Below, piece by piece: positions 20,803-31,134 of a DNA stretch of 64,000 nt. The translations under genes and the position numbers were made by a program. Location of the stretch: assembly GCA_036924285.1 (NCBI GenBank), contig JAYKYS010000005.1:9238001-9302000 (forward strand), read 5' to 3'. Origin of the DNA: Asterella californica. Taxonomy: Eukaryota > Streptophyta > Marchantiopsida > Marchantiales > Aytoniaceae. Numbering within the stretch: position 1 is the stretch's first letter; the number at the start of each line of letters is the position of its first letter. The notes under the pieces were generated by a model that did not search any database, had not been told where the DNA came from, and saw only the letters and a list, made by a program, of their open reading frames with translations.

Positions 20803-23358
20803 ATGGATCGCAAGAGCGGAGCTGCTGCTGCTGCCTCTGGGGCTGGAGCATCAACGTCTACTGCTGCACCGTCAACTGCACCTGCGTCTTCTACAGCGAC
20901 ATCTGCATCTGGTCTGGACACGGCTGAGATCTTGAAGACGCTTGCGGCCCTAGTTCAACAGCATCCGATCGTTGGAGGGGGTGAGTTAAAATCCACCAAG
21001 GCTTTGCAAGCGATAGTGAATAGGTGTGGAAGGTTTGAAGGTAGAGATATTTCTAGATATCTGCGTGAGTATAGAGGAGAGATGGAGCTGGTTAGGGTTA
21101 CTGATGCTGAGATGATAGCAAGTTTTGAGTTAGCTGTCATTCCTGAGTTGCGGGACCAAGTTAGGGATGTACAGAGAAGAAATCTTGGAGTCTGGATGAG
21201 TTTTGAGCGATCTCTTCGAGAGGAGTTTCTTGAGGAGGATTCAGAGAGAGTTACTAGAAGGACATTTCTAGACTGGGTTGAGCAGCAACCTGGTCGTATT
21301 ATGAGCCTGAGTGAGTTGCTGAGAGAGTTTGATCGGAGATACCGACAACTTTCAACTCTAGAGCGAATCACCCTAGATGCTAGGAAAACAGAGCTTTTCC
21401 TGCAGGCTACTGATGATGCTACGGCAGATCGGTTATGTTTTATGTTGGCCGATCGATCTGCTGAGGGAGGTGTTACTATGGATTGGGGGAGAGTCGAGGA
21501 TGCTGTGGCTGTACTGACAAGGCAGAGGAGGGGAAGAGTGGCTGTGGGAGGACGTCCGCTTGCAGAAGTGGTCACTCCACCTTATGCTGCTCCTCAAGTA
21601 CAGCAACCCTTGGCCCCTGCTCCCAGACCTATTGTCCCAGCTGCAGTTCCTTTGATGCCAGTTGTGCCAGCTCCAGCACAAAGGGCACCTGTTCAGAGAC
21701 CTGCGGAGAACCATGGTCAACAGAATCAGATTGAAGACCTGATTCGGCAGATGCGAGAGCTGAAGGTAGAGCTAGCTGGATTGCAGAGAGAGCAGCCACC
21801 GGCGCCTGCTGCTGCACGTCCAGGAGGAGCTCCGGTTCGTAGATGTATTTGGTGTGACAGTCCTGATCATTTCCGAGGAGACTGTCAAGAGCTCACAGTT
21901 GCTTTGCGAGATGGTGTGGTTCGCTATCAGAACGGTAGGCTGCACCTTTCTTCTACTGGAGAGCCGTTGAGCACGCAGTTTGGACGAGGAGGCATGAGGA
22001 GTCTACCTCAGATTGCTGCGGCGGCAACTGTACATGCATTGATGGCACCACCGGTAAATCCTGATGTATATGCTGGACATATTGAGGTTTCTTCTAGTCC
22101 TACGTTGCTAGATAGGACTGCTGAGAAGAGTATTGCCCCCGTTCCTTCTGAAGTACTGAAGAGGGGAGCCGAGTCTATTCGTAGGGTCACAGGATGGGGA
22201 GATCCTGTAGATGCTGCTTCTATCAGAGCATTCTTGGATGTAGATAGACACGTTCATTGGCATGATGCTTCTGTGGAGGAGAAGAGGCGGCGAGAAGCCT
22301 CTGAACTTGATACTGGAATTCCTGAGGAGACTGGGGATAGACGGAGAGTCACAAGGAGACGAGCGGCTCTTCCTGAAGACATCCCGTCTACTTCTGCAGC
22401 TCCTCCACCTGTGCCAGGTCCTATGGAGGATGTGCAGAGATCCCAGCAGGAGCCAACGACTGCTGGTAGGCGGTTTACTGCCCAAGAGAAAGGGAAGGGA
22501 CCGGCTTACAAGTTGGCAGCTGATATTGAAACTTCTACTGATCTGAAGAGTATCTTGGAGCAGAGGATACTGGATGCGCGAATCGAGTTTTCTCTTCGAG
22601 AAGTTCTTGGTATTGCAAAGAGGGAGTTTCACGAACTGATCATCGACATCATCAAGCGCAAGAGACAGGTGATGTCCGAGCAGGTAGAGAGCCAGATGAT
22701 AGATGTAGTAGGAGCTTCTCTGAATGATGCAGAGTTTGGAAAGGTGCATTTTCAGGAAGCTGATGACAAGAGATACCAGCAAGAAGCGTTGGTTGCTGGT
22801 ACCGACACTATTGAGTTCAACGATGAGGAAGCTGGTGAGGAGAGTCCAGCTAGTGAAAGTGATTTCAGAAAGAGACATTGGGCTCGTGCCACAACTGCTA
22901 CGCGAGTTCGTCTTGGAAGTTTGGCTGAACCTGTTGCTGCTTTAGTTGATCACGGATCTGAGATCAACATCATGTCATGGGAGGTGTACGAGAGAGGTCA
23001 GTGGCCTATCGAGCTAAACCATGGTTGGGTGTTACGTGCTGCAAACAACCAGAAAGGTGAGCTATACGGCGCTTGTCCTAACGTGAAGGTGAAGATAGGT
23101 GATGTGGATGTGGATCAACATTTCTTCGTGCAATCTTCTGCTTCATATCCTGTGATTCTTGGTCAGCCTTATATCACTGCGGTTCGAATGGAGACCAAGG
23201 TGATGGATGATGGATCTCATTATGCTAGGATCCGTAGTCCAGATGATAGACGTTCTGTGCAGTTTCTGACCGTTCGTACGAACCACGAACGAAACCGTCA
23301 AACTTTGAGGGATTCTCCTATCTGTAGAGGTAAGGGTTTTCTGAAACCACTCTCGTAG
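20803..23358 (+). CDS. Gag-protease of RLG-D
   Basis: First ATG in frame is at 20803 (MDRKSGAAAAA); the open frame upstream has only TTG. The protein is 851 residues. An Ala/Ser/Thr/Pro-rich N-terminus is followed by the capsid-like region (SFELAVIPELRDQVRDVQRR, EEDSERVTRRTFLDW), a Pro/Ala-rich linker, a CCHC knuckle CIWCDSPDHFRGDC, a basic domain, the helix REVLGIAKREFHELIIDII, and a retropepsin with ALVDHGSEINIMS and ILGQPY. It binds and packages RNA and cleaves the polyprotein (family knowledge). The frame ends at TAG 23356-23358 inside the frameshift signal. It is the only uninterrupted gag in the window. His in the D-H-G-S site, where Thr or Ser is usual, is also seen in RLG-A. Confidence 0.95.
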   Translation: MDRKSGAAAAASGAGASTSTAAPSTAPASSTATSASGLDTAEILKTLAALVQQHPIVGGGELKSTKALQAIVNRCGRFEGRDISRYLREYRGEMELVRVTDAEMIASFELAVIPELRDQVRDVQRRNLGVWMSFERSLREEFLEEDSERVTRRTFLDWVEQQPGRIMSLSELLREFDRRYRQLSTLERITLDARKTELFLQATDDATADRLCFMLADRSAEGGVTMDWGRVEDAVAVLTRQRRGRVAVGGRPLAEVVTPPYAAPQVQQPLAPAPRPIVPAAVPLMPVVPAPAQRAPVQRPAENHGQQNQIEDLIRQMRELKVELAGLQREQPPAPAAARPGGAPVRRCIWCDSPDHFRGDCQELTVALRDGVVRYQNGRLHLSSTGEPLSTQFGRGGMRSLPQIAAAATVHALMAPPVNPDVYAGHIEVSSSPTLLDRTAEKSIAPVPSEVLKRGAESIRRVTGWGDPVDAASIRAFLDVDRHVHWHDASVEEKRRREASELDTGIPEETGDRRRVTRRRAALPEDIPSTSAAPPPVPGPMEDVQRSQQEPTTAGRRFTAQEKGKGPAYKLAADIETSTDLKSILEQRILDARIEFSLREVLGIAKREFHELIIDIIKRKRQVMSEQVESQMIDVVGASLNDAEFGKVHFQEADDKRYQQEALVAGTDTIEFNDEEAGEESPASESDFRKRHWARATTATRVRLGSLAEPVAALVDHGSEINIMSWEVYERGQWPIELNHGWVLRAANNQKGELYGACPNVKVKIGDVDVDQHFFVQSSASYPVILGQPYITAVRMETKVMDDGSHYARIRSPDDRRSVQFLTVRTNHERNRQTLRDSPICRGKGFLKPLS

Positions 23359-23402
23359 GACGGGATAGCGAGAGTGATGGATCTACTGCTACTATGATCC
23401 CG
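23334..23402 (+). promoter_or_regulatory. -1 programmed frameshift signal with H-type pseudoknot (RLG-D)
   Basis: Slippery heptamer GGGTTTT at 23334-23340 in codon phase G-GGT-TTT; spacer of 7 nt; stem 1 CACTCTCG (23348-23355) with CGAGAGTG (23369-23376), 8 perfect pairs; stem 2 CGGGAT (23361-23366) with ATCCCG (23397-23402), 6 perfect pairs. Loops are 5, 2 and 20 nt. Gag stops at 23356. The -1 frame is open from 23334 (GGG TTT TCT GAA) into pol. The geometry is that of viral -1 sites. RLG-A and RLG-C have equivalent folds with other sequences. Confidence 0.85.
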
Positions 23403-25018
23403 CTTGAGCAGCCTGAGGGATCACAGGAGGTTGATGAAAAGGCTGCTCAAGATTCAGAAAGTAGTTGCACTGTGCATAGTTGGAAATCTGGGTTGATGGC
23501 TTTCAGTTCTGATGATTGGAGTGAGTTCACACGGATGGAGGATTTGACTGAGAAGAGTAGAAGGCAGATGGAAAAGTGTGCAGCAAATCTGCGTTGTACA
23601 GGAGTTCTGAAGGAAGATGAGATGATTTCTGGTGTTTATGAGGAGTTTGTAGGTGTGCAGTCTTTTGTTCGTTGGCTGGATGGTGTAGATAGGTTGATGG
23701 AACAGATGGGAGGTAGGGTGGTGATCCCCATCCATTCTCGTGAAGTCTATGAGGAAATTATCTCATACTTGCGATATCGTCCTCACCCGAGACTGGAGAA
23801 TGGATGGAAGGATGCAGTCTGTTGGTGTGGCTTACATCAGGAAGCGGAAGTACACGCCAAGTATAAAGCTGTAGCGAGGAAGGTGAGACCTGTGGCGACC
23901 CAATTACCTGTTGATTCTCAGCAGCAGATGGAACTAGCGGCTGCTGAACCTGTGCTTAGAGATCCTACACATGTAGGACACAAGTTTACTCAAGAGACAC
24001 TCGAGCAGCTCCAGATAGGAGGGGGTGGCTTCTTGACTGAAGAGGAGAAACGAGCTTTTGAGCAGATGATAGTGAGCCATGGTAAGGCATTTTCTTTCTC
24101 AGCTGAGGAGATAGGTTGTGTGGATCCTAGTGTGATAGCTCCGATGGTTATCTTCACTGTTCCTCACGTACCTTGGGACTTGAAGCCGATTCCAGTCCCT
24201 CGTGCCTTGCTACCGAAGGTGATTGAGTTACTGAAGGAGAGGATGCAGATGGGTATTCTTGAACCATCTATGGCTCCGTACTCTAGCCGATGGTTCACAG
24301 TACCTAAGAAGACAAGAGCTCTGCGCTTCATCCAAGACTTGCAGCCTGCCAACAACATCACGATTCGAAACGTTGGAACAGGACCTATGGTTGATGAATA
24401 GCTGAGGCGTTTGCTGGAAGGTCAATCTATTCTATTGGAGATCTGTTTTCAGGTTATGATCAGTTTCAGCTTGCTTTGGAGAGTAGAGACTTGACTACCA
24501 TGCGTACACCTTTGGGGTTGATGCGGATGTGTACTCTTCCTCAGGGTGCGACAAACTCAGTAGCCCATATGCAGAATGCGATGCATAAGGTGTTACGAGA
24601 GTTTGTACCTGAGGTCACTATCCCATTTCTGGATGATATTCCCATGAAAGGCTGTCCGATGGAAGACAAAGACGAAGCTGTGACTTCTGATGGATGCAGA
24701 AAATTCGTTGTAGATCACATTCGAGATGTGGAGAAGATTCTGATGCGTTTGGAGGAGGTACACCTCACTCTATCAGGTACCAAATCTCGTTTTGGTATGT
24801 CAGAGATTGTGGTGGTGGGTCATTTGTGTGGTACTTTTGGGAGGCGTCCGAACCTAGAGAAGGTAGATGCTATAGCAAGGATAGCTGACTGCACCAACAT
24901 CACTGAGGTTCGACGGTTCTTGGGAGCTTGTGTGTTCTTTCGTGTGAGTATTCCTCATTATGCACACATTGCCGAGCCTCTGTATGCACTTCTGAGAAAG
25001 GGAAGGAGGTTTACTTGA
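23335..25018 (+). pseudogene. Pol of RLG-D: linker and reverse transcriptase
   Basis: Entered by -1 frameshifting: the frame is open from the slippery site. The linker carries KYKAVARKVRPVATQLPVD. RT fingers and palm show PHVPWDLKPIPVPRA, GILEPSMAPYSSRWFTVPKK, FIQDLQPANN, LPQGATNS and FLDDIP. At 24395-24401 the VDEFAEAFAG codons read GAATAGCTGAGG, a 1-nt loss that creates TAG; the rest continues in another frame from before 24476 to TGA 25016-25018, which replaces a Trp codon. LTRs this similar suggest the defects arose at or soon after insertion, or are assembly errors. Confidence 0.92.
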
Positions 25019-26191
25019 CGGCAAGAACATCATGAGACGATGGAGCAGCTGAAGGAGATTCTGAAGTCCCCACCTATACTAAGGAGGCTTAGCTACGAGA
25101 GCGGGAGACCTGTGGTACTGACTGTTGATACGAGTCCAAAGGCGATTGGATGGGCAGTTGGCCAAGAAGATGCAGAAGGTGTGCGGTTTGTTTCAAGGTT
25201 TGGAGCTCGGATCTTAACAGATAGACAGCGTAACTATCCTCAAGTGAAGCGTGAGTTGTGGGGAGCTGTTACCGCTATGAAGGTAGATCGAGAGTTCTTG
25301 ATAGGAGCCCGGGTGATATTAGAAACAGATTGTTTGCCTTTGTTGGGTATGATAGCAAACCGCAATACACCAGACATAGCAATGCTGCGATGGATTGCTT
25401 ATGTCCGGAGTCTGAACCCTGAGCTAAAGCATATAGCAGGGAAGGACAATCCAGTTGCAGATATGTTGTCTAGGGCTCGTTATACAGATGAGGATGAGAT
25501 GTTTGCAGAGGTGGAGAATGAAGAGAAGAGAGACGTTTGGTGCCGAGTTGGTCAGCAGACTTCAGACTTGGAACCACTGCCGTTCAATGAGGGGTTCTAC
25601 TCAGAAAAGTTCCGCGATATTGGATTTTATCTGAGTTCGTTATCCAGGAGAGAAGGATGGAGTGATGCAGAGTTCAAGGAGATCATACGGAAGGCGTACA
25701 GCTACCTTCTACGTGAAGGTTATCTGTGGAAACGTCCGAAGAGAAGAGACGGGATGCTTGCTAGAGTGGTGGATGATCAACCGACGAAGCTGAATCTGTT
25801 GAAAGAGTTTCATGACACCTTGTGGGCTGGACATCGTGGAGTATGGGCTACTTACACGAAGATGAAGGAGCGTTACTGGTGGAAGGGTTTGTATCAAGAC
25901 GTGGTGGACTTTGTTGGGTCGTGTCTGCACTGCCAATTCTACTCTAAAGTCCGTTACAGAGATGGACTTGTACCTACTTATCCACCTAGTATCCATTTTC
26001 AATGGGTTCTTGATCTTGTGATGATGCCACCGGGGTTATGGGGGATGCGTTATTTGGTGTTAGCTCGAGAGGATCTTTCCAACTATGTGGAGGGACGAGC
26101 ACTACGGACGAAGACTACAGAGAGTATCTGCAGGTTCGTGCTAAGATATCATCTGTCGTTATGGATCGGTTGGGAGATTACGTGCAGATAG
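25019..26191 (+). pseudogene. Pol of RLG-D: RNase H and first half of integrase
   Basis: This continues in the frame of the preceding RT segment after the TGA. RNase H shows VDTSPKAIGWAVGQED, ETDCLPLLGMI and HIAGKDNPVADMLSRA. Integrase follows with EFHDTLWAGHRGVWATY and CLHC (HHCC), then VLDLVMMP carrying the first catalytic Asp. Near 26145 two bases are missing relative to RLG-A, so the frame runs out at 26191. Confidence 0.92.
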
Positions 26192-26990
26192 AGGTGAGTT
26201 GAGAGGCGCTGAAGTGAAGGAGTTCTTTGCTCGTTATGGAGTAAAGCTTCGACTTACCACTGCTATGAATCCAGAGGGCATTGGTAAGAGTGAACGAGGA
26301 CACCCTTCTATTGTTCATGCTTTAGTGAAAGCATGTGATGGTAGACCTAGAGAATGGCCGAGATTACTTCCATTTGCTTTGTGGGCGGATAGAACTACAC
26401 ACTGTACTACGACTGGCTATATGCCAGTTGAGCTTATGTTGGGTCAGAAACCGATCATGCCTGCTGAAGAGTACTTTCCTACGTGGGCTACGCTACCGTG
26501 GGAAGATGGTATAGATCGTGCTTCACTCCTAAATTTACGTATAAGGCAGTTGGAGCGAAGGGAGGAGGATCTTGCTGATGCGCAGGAGAGGCTGAAGGTG
26601 GCTCGAGTCAGAAACAAGGAACGTTTTGACAAGACTCACCGACTACGACCGAAGCCAATACATGTTGGTGACTGGGTTCTGGTATATGATAGCACGTTGG
26701 AGAATCAGCACTCTACACTTCGTAAGTTCTCTCGAAGATGGTTCGGGCCTTATGTTGTGCTAGATGTGTATGAGAATGCCACCTATAGTTTGCGTGAGTT
26801 GGACGGTACTCTTTTGAAGCTATCTGTGGCTGGCAAACGTGTGAAACTGTTCAAGAGACGCGGAGGGTCAGTTGAGTTATTCAACTTTCTGGAGTTAGAG
26901 CTGAGGGCAACAAGAGACGAAGACGTCCCAGTGTCTGATGAGGCTGAGGCGGAGGAGAGCGATGATGATGAGGATCAAACAGAAGACTGA
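26150..26990 (+). pseudogene. Pol of RLG-D: integrase core and C-terminal domain
   Basis: Frame-shifted continuation: ADRGELRGAEVKEFF (second Asp), NPEGIGKSERGHPS (Glu), then LRPKPIHVGDWVLVYD, FGPYVVLDVYENATYSLREL and KRVKLFKRR. It ends in an acidic tail (DEAEAEESDDDEDQTED) without a chromodomain. The TGA stop at 26988-26990 is followed by a 46-nt stretch up to the LTR, the last 16 nt of which form the polypurine tract. Confidence 0.92.
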
Positions 26991-27020
26991 GGAGATTGGC
27001 ACATACCGGAGGATGTGCAG

Positions 27021-27036
27021 GTTTAGAGGGGGTGGA
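27021..27036 (+). promoter_or_regulatory. Polypurine tract of RLG-D
   Basis: gtttagagggggtgga abuts the TG of the 3' LTR at 27037, matching the tracts of RLG-A and RLG-C. Confidence 0.9.
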
Positions 27037-28518
27037 TGTCGTGATGTGAATCATTTGACATAGTAAATGATTCACTTATCACTGCTGTCGTGTTACTTAG
27101 CGCATGTTATTTCTACTCCGACACTTGACGTTTAGTAGTCTTAGAAGTTAGCTCTGTACTGTTCTTAGTCTTTTATGCTTATGGTTGACACCTTTTGCAT
27201 ATGGTGTTAACTCTGTCAAATATTTTGGATCCTAGTAGGTTGGTAGTATGACATTTATCTTGTTCAAGCATTCGTACGCTTGTGTGAGTAAATTCATACT
27301 TATCTATGATACTCAATGTACATGACTTAGATTTATCATGTAGATAGGGGGTTTGAACTCATGGGTTGTACTTACTTGTCGCCCATGCACGCTTTCTAGC
27401 TGATTTAAGTTATTTTTCGGGGCTGCGTGTCGTTTTAGGTAGTTTAAGTTTTACGCTGGCACTCTAGGGAGCTTGACGTGGTAGCCTATGAGTAAAACTA
27501 AGTTGCCACGTGGTTTAGGGTACTAAAGGACAACCAAGTGGAGCTATGAACTCCCATTGGTCTGTTTTTGTCTTTTGTTAAACTCTAAATTTAGAAACAG
27601 AGCTCTAGAGTGGAGTTCGAGCAATTTGTGAGGGCACTTCGAAATCTGAGAGCATGGGGAGATAGAGCTCGTCGAGCCAAGCACTGTCAGCGAAAAGTTT
27701 GATCGATTTGAGGCAATAAACAAGGAGTTATGGCTGATTGAAGTTCGATTTGTGTCAAAATTGAAGCACTTCTGTTCAATTTGGGGTTTTGAGTGTCATT
27801 TGCAGCAGAATCGAGGAAAGCGCTTCAAAACTTCGTGGCTGTGATCACTGTCAGCAGGGCTACGAGTGTCTCCAAATTTTTATGTCGATTGAGTCAGTGA
27901 GTAATTCAGGGCGACCGCTGAAGTAGAGGGGGTCCGAAAAGCTCTCAATCTGGAGCAGCAACTTCAGAGAGCGAGATCTGGAGTTCTGTGTGGAATCAGG
28001 AGGCCCAACTTCACAAGAGTGTTTATCAAGCTGTGTACTGCAAATCCTGTAAGAAATTCTCAAAGTGATCGAGCCAATTCCTTGTTATAGGTCGAAATAG
28101 CTGTCTGGGTACCAGAAACTGCCGTAATTTCTCTACTCAGAAAGTTTCTGCTCATATCTTAGTGCTCTGAATTGATCTGAAGCTGAAATTTCGTATGTGT
28201 ATCTAGTAGAACCTTGTTTACATGTAGGAGGAGTTCTGAAGTCTGAACCTTCACATATTTCTCAATCCGGAGTGTCAAAGTTCGCCATCTGATCTTATCA
28301 TTGCTAGTTAAGCCTGAACTCTGCTTCCTGAACTTATCAGAAGAGCCTAGAGACTTACATGAGTGTTTTCAGCTTCACCTTGAGACCTGAAGCCTATCCT
28401 GTGAGTAGACCAGCCACAGTCAAGAGCCCAACGCTTCCCCGAGTAGATTGAACATAGCCTTCAAGCTCATATCACAGCCAGAAGGTTCGCCCTTCCCAGG
28501 AAGACTCTCAACCTGACA
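27037..28518 (+). repeat. 3' LTR of RLG-D
   Basis: Same length as 19253-20734 with two mismatches found by eye. It is followed by GCGC (28519-28522), the right copy of the target duplication. Confidence 0.96.
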
Positions 28519-30354
28519 GCGCTCCAATCAAATAGTCATTTTCGGCTTTCATAGCTGCAACTACTCTCCATAACTCTCTCTTCACTTTGAGGATAGTTCT
28601 TATATCTCTAACTCAACACCTTTGCTCCAAATCTGATTGCAAACCGATTCTCTTCTTCATCATCATGTCCTACTGCCCATCCAATGGCTATCGGGCTAGT
28701 ATCATCAATAAGTATCACTGGTTTGTTGTCCTCATAACTCACATGACGAAGTACAAGTGGAGAAGATAACAACTACTTCAATCTCTGAATCGCCTCAATA
28801 TGTCTCTACTCCCATACAAACCTTTTGTGCTTTCTCAACAAATCATAAAGAGGATCTGTCACATGTGCAAAATGCGGAATCCACACATGATCAAAGACAT
28901 AAGCTCCAAGAAATCTTCTCACCTCTGTTGGGCTACAAGTATCTTTCATCCATTGTATGACATCCACTTTACTGAGATCAGGTTTGTGTCCAAACCATTC
29001 ACATAGGTGTCTCACAATCACAACATCTCGCACTCCAAATGAAGACTTGGCACTTGATAGTGTTAAGCGTGTCTCTTCAAGTCGTGATAAAATTTGATCA
29101 CAATCTGAAAATGTGATCAGCAACAAAGTTTCTACACCTCTTTTGATCCATTATCTCATCTTTCTCCTCCTCTACGCATCTCTTAATTGGAATGTCATCC
29201 AAGAAAGACATGGTCTTCTCGGGAATGAACTCTCGGAGAACTTTGTTCATTCCATTCATCATGTGCGCTATTGAGTTTGTTGCTCTTTGTGGTAGCGTGC
29301 ACATTTTGACCAGCCCCAACGGTGTCCTCATCGTGGTGATATCTCTACTCTGTTCAGCAAGTTGAAACTGATCGTATCCAGAGTAAAGATCTCTTATAGA
29401 ATAAATAGCCCTTCCAGCAAACGCTTCAGCAAACTTCCTTACGATAGGTCCTATGCATGTATTTCTGATTGTCACTTGATTCACATGTTGCATATTTTGG
29501 ACGAATCGTAATGCACCACTCTTTTGATATTGTAAACCAACGACTAGAGTATGGTGCAAATGATGGTTCTAAGATCTTTATCTGCATCTTCTCCTTCAAG
29601 AGCTCTATGAGTTTCAGTAGATGCGCTCTAGGTACTAGAATTGACCTCAAGTCTCAAGGAGCATCTAGAACTGCGAGTATGATCATTGATGTCACAATGC
29701 TATGATCTACACGTCTGATTTCTGAGGCTTCAAAAGCAAAAGCTTTCTCATGTCAAGTTAACATCTCCCCAAACATGTTCTCCTCCATAAGTAAAAGAAA
29801 ATCTGCAGAACCAACCTTCAACTCCTTGAGTGTAGCTTCTGTGAACTTGTGACCAACTCGGCTAAGATCTCTCAAGCTTTTCTCCTTCGAAGATTGTTGG
29901 ACTTGCTGGATAGAATCACTATGTAATGGTTGAGCAACAGGTTTTATCTTTTTTGTCTATCATTTTGTACTAGTCTAGACTCTAACTTCAAGATCTAAGA
30001 ATGACTCTATGATTGTACATAGGTCCTTAGAGTGTACTTCCACCACATGATCTTCATCTTCTTGCTCATCCATAGCAAGCTCATCCATGAAATCTCCCAA
30101 TCCTAATTCCAGATAAACACATTTTATGTTATCATCCTCTTCAAGCACACCAACTCTTTTCAGACATTTTTCAATTTTTTGCACAACCTTCTACTCTCAC
30201 TTCTACAAGTTAGCAAGTCGTGTATGAGTAGCAAACCACTCCTAGAAAATCTTACAACTCTTATACAAAAGACACTTCTCTCCGCTAGCGAGAGTACCTT
30301 CTTTTGTGTATCGATATCACTATACTCTCGTTCTATAGTGACCCTGTGAAAAAA
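28519..30354 (-). pseudogene. RLG-C RNase H (proximal), RT and pol linker
   Basis: Minus-strand pieces: pol N-terminal region with VEVHSKDLCTIIESFL, RT with ILEPSFAPYSSRWFTI, FVQNMQHVNQ, LYSGYDQFQL, LPQRATNS and SFLDDIP, and the start of RNase H around IGWAVGHDDEEEN. Many frameshifts. It is interrupted at 28519 by RLG-D and resumes at 19252. The -1 frame is open from the slippery site at 30354 and its protein resembles that of RLG-B. Confidence 0.9.
30290..30354 (-). promoter_or_regulatory. -1 frameshift signal of RLG-C with pseudoknot
   Basis: Minus strand: TTTTTTC at 30354-30348 in phase T-TTT-TTC; spacer ACAGGG; stem 1 TCACTATA (30341-30334) with TATAGTGA (30324-30317), 8 perfect pairs; loop GAACGAGAG; stem 2 CGAGAG (30330-30325) with CTCTCG (30295-30290), 6 perfect pairs. 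Loops are 3, 0 and 21 nt. The gag TAG lies at the stem 1/loop border, as in RLG-D. The sequence of both helices differs from RLG-A and RLG-D. Confidence 0.82.
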
Positions 30355-31134
30355 TCATTGAACTCTTGAGTGACTCTAGGTAAAGAACCACTCTCTAAGT
30401 ACTCTCGGTTGCGTTCATGGTTAGGAGGTACAATCAAGAACTACATTGCTCTCTTACCGTCTCGACTTATAATATGAGCATAAGCGGATCCATCATCCAA
30501 CATCTTGATCTCCATCCTTACAGCAGTAATGTAAGGATGACAGAATACAATTGGATATGATATACTGTGTTGAACAAAGAAGTTCTGTTCAATAGCTACA
30601 TCTCCAACCTTCACTCTTACATCAAGACAAGCTCAATAGAGTTCTCCTCGTGTGTTATTCGCCGCCCGGATCATCCAACCATGCTCTGTGTCAATGGATC
30701 ACTTTCCTTGCTTGTAGACATCTTTAGACACAATGTTAACCTCAAATTCATGATCAATGAGAGCAACCATCAGATCTGCCAGATCTCCTACCTTCATCAA
30801 GGTTCTGTAGTAGCTCTAGCCTAATACCCCCTAGTGTAGTGATTGGAAATCTTCTTCATCTTCATTTATAGTAAATCGAACCTTCCGGATGGTGCAACAT
30901 TCAGCTAACTCTAGCTCCTCTTCTTCCGTTATTCTTATGTCTAGAGCATTAGTCATAGCCATCTCTCTTGTCAATTGTCTCTTTCGCTTGATGATGTCAA
31001 TAATGACATCATGAAACCCCATCTTGGCAATTCTGAGTATCTCTCGTAGAGTAAACTCAATCTTCATATTGAGCACTCTCTCTCTTCTAACACCCCCTTC
31101 AAGTCTGTAGCTGTTTCAATATCTGATTGCAGCT
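30355..31134 (-). pseudogene. RLG-C gag C-terminus and protease remnant
   Basis: The minus-strand reading begins KLQSDIETATDLK, then LREILRIAKMGFHDVIIDII, a mutated protease site (ALIDHEFEVN in place of DHGS), then the QPYITAV-like end. The preceding part of gag is absent: homology stops abruptly at 31134, just upstream of KLQSDIE. Confidence 0.85.

Larger units (their letters stand above)
19253..28518 (+). mobile_element. RLG-D, young Ty3/gypsy element
   Basis: A 9266-bp plus-strand element with 1482-bp LTRs that differ at only two positions by eye (c/t near 19306 and c/t near 20639 of the left copy). It has a PBS, an intact gag-protease ORF of 851 codons, a frameshift signal, pol and PPT. 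Pol is defective: a 1-nt loss with TAG at 24399-24401, TGA for Trp at 25016-25018, and a frameshift near 26145. It is inserted in the RNase H of RLG-C. Such a copy would need proteins from another element to move again. Confidence 0.96.

Noticed and set aside
23356..23358. Stop-codon readthrough as the way to make Gag-Pol
   Set aside because: Pol is in the -1 frame relative to gag in RLG-A and RLG-D, so readthrough of TAG would not reach it.
23394..23396. Independent initiation of pol at its first ATG
   Set aside because: The same frame is open and conserved in protein terms upstream, back to the slippery site, and RLG-A has no ATG at the matching place (its early start is TTG).
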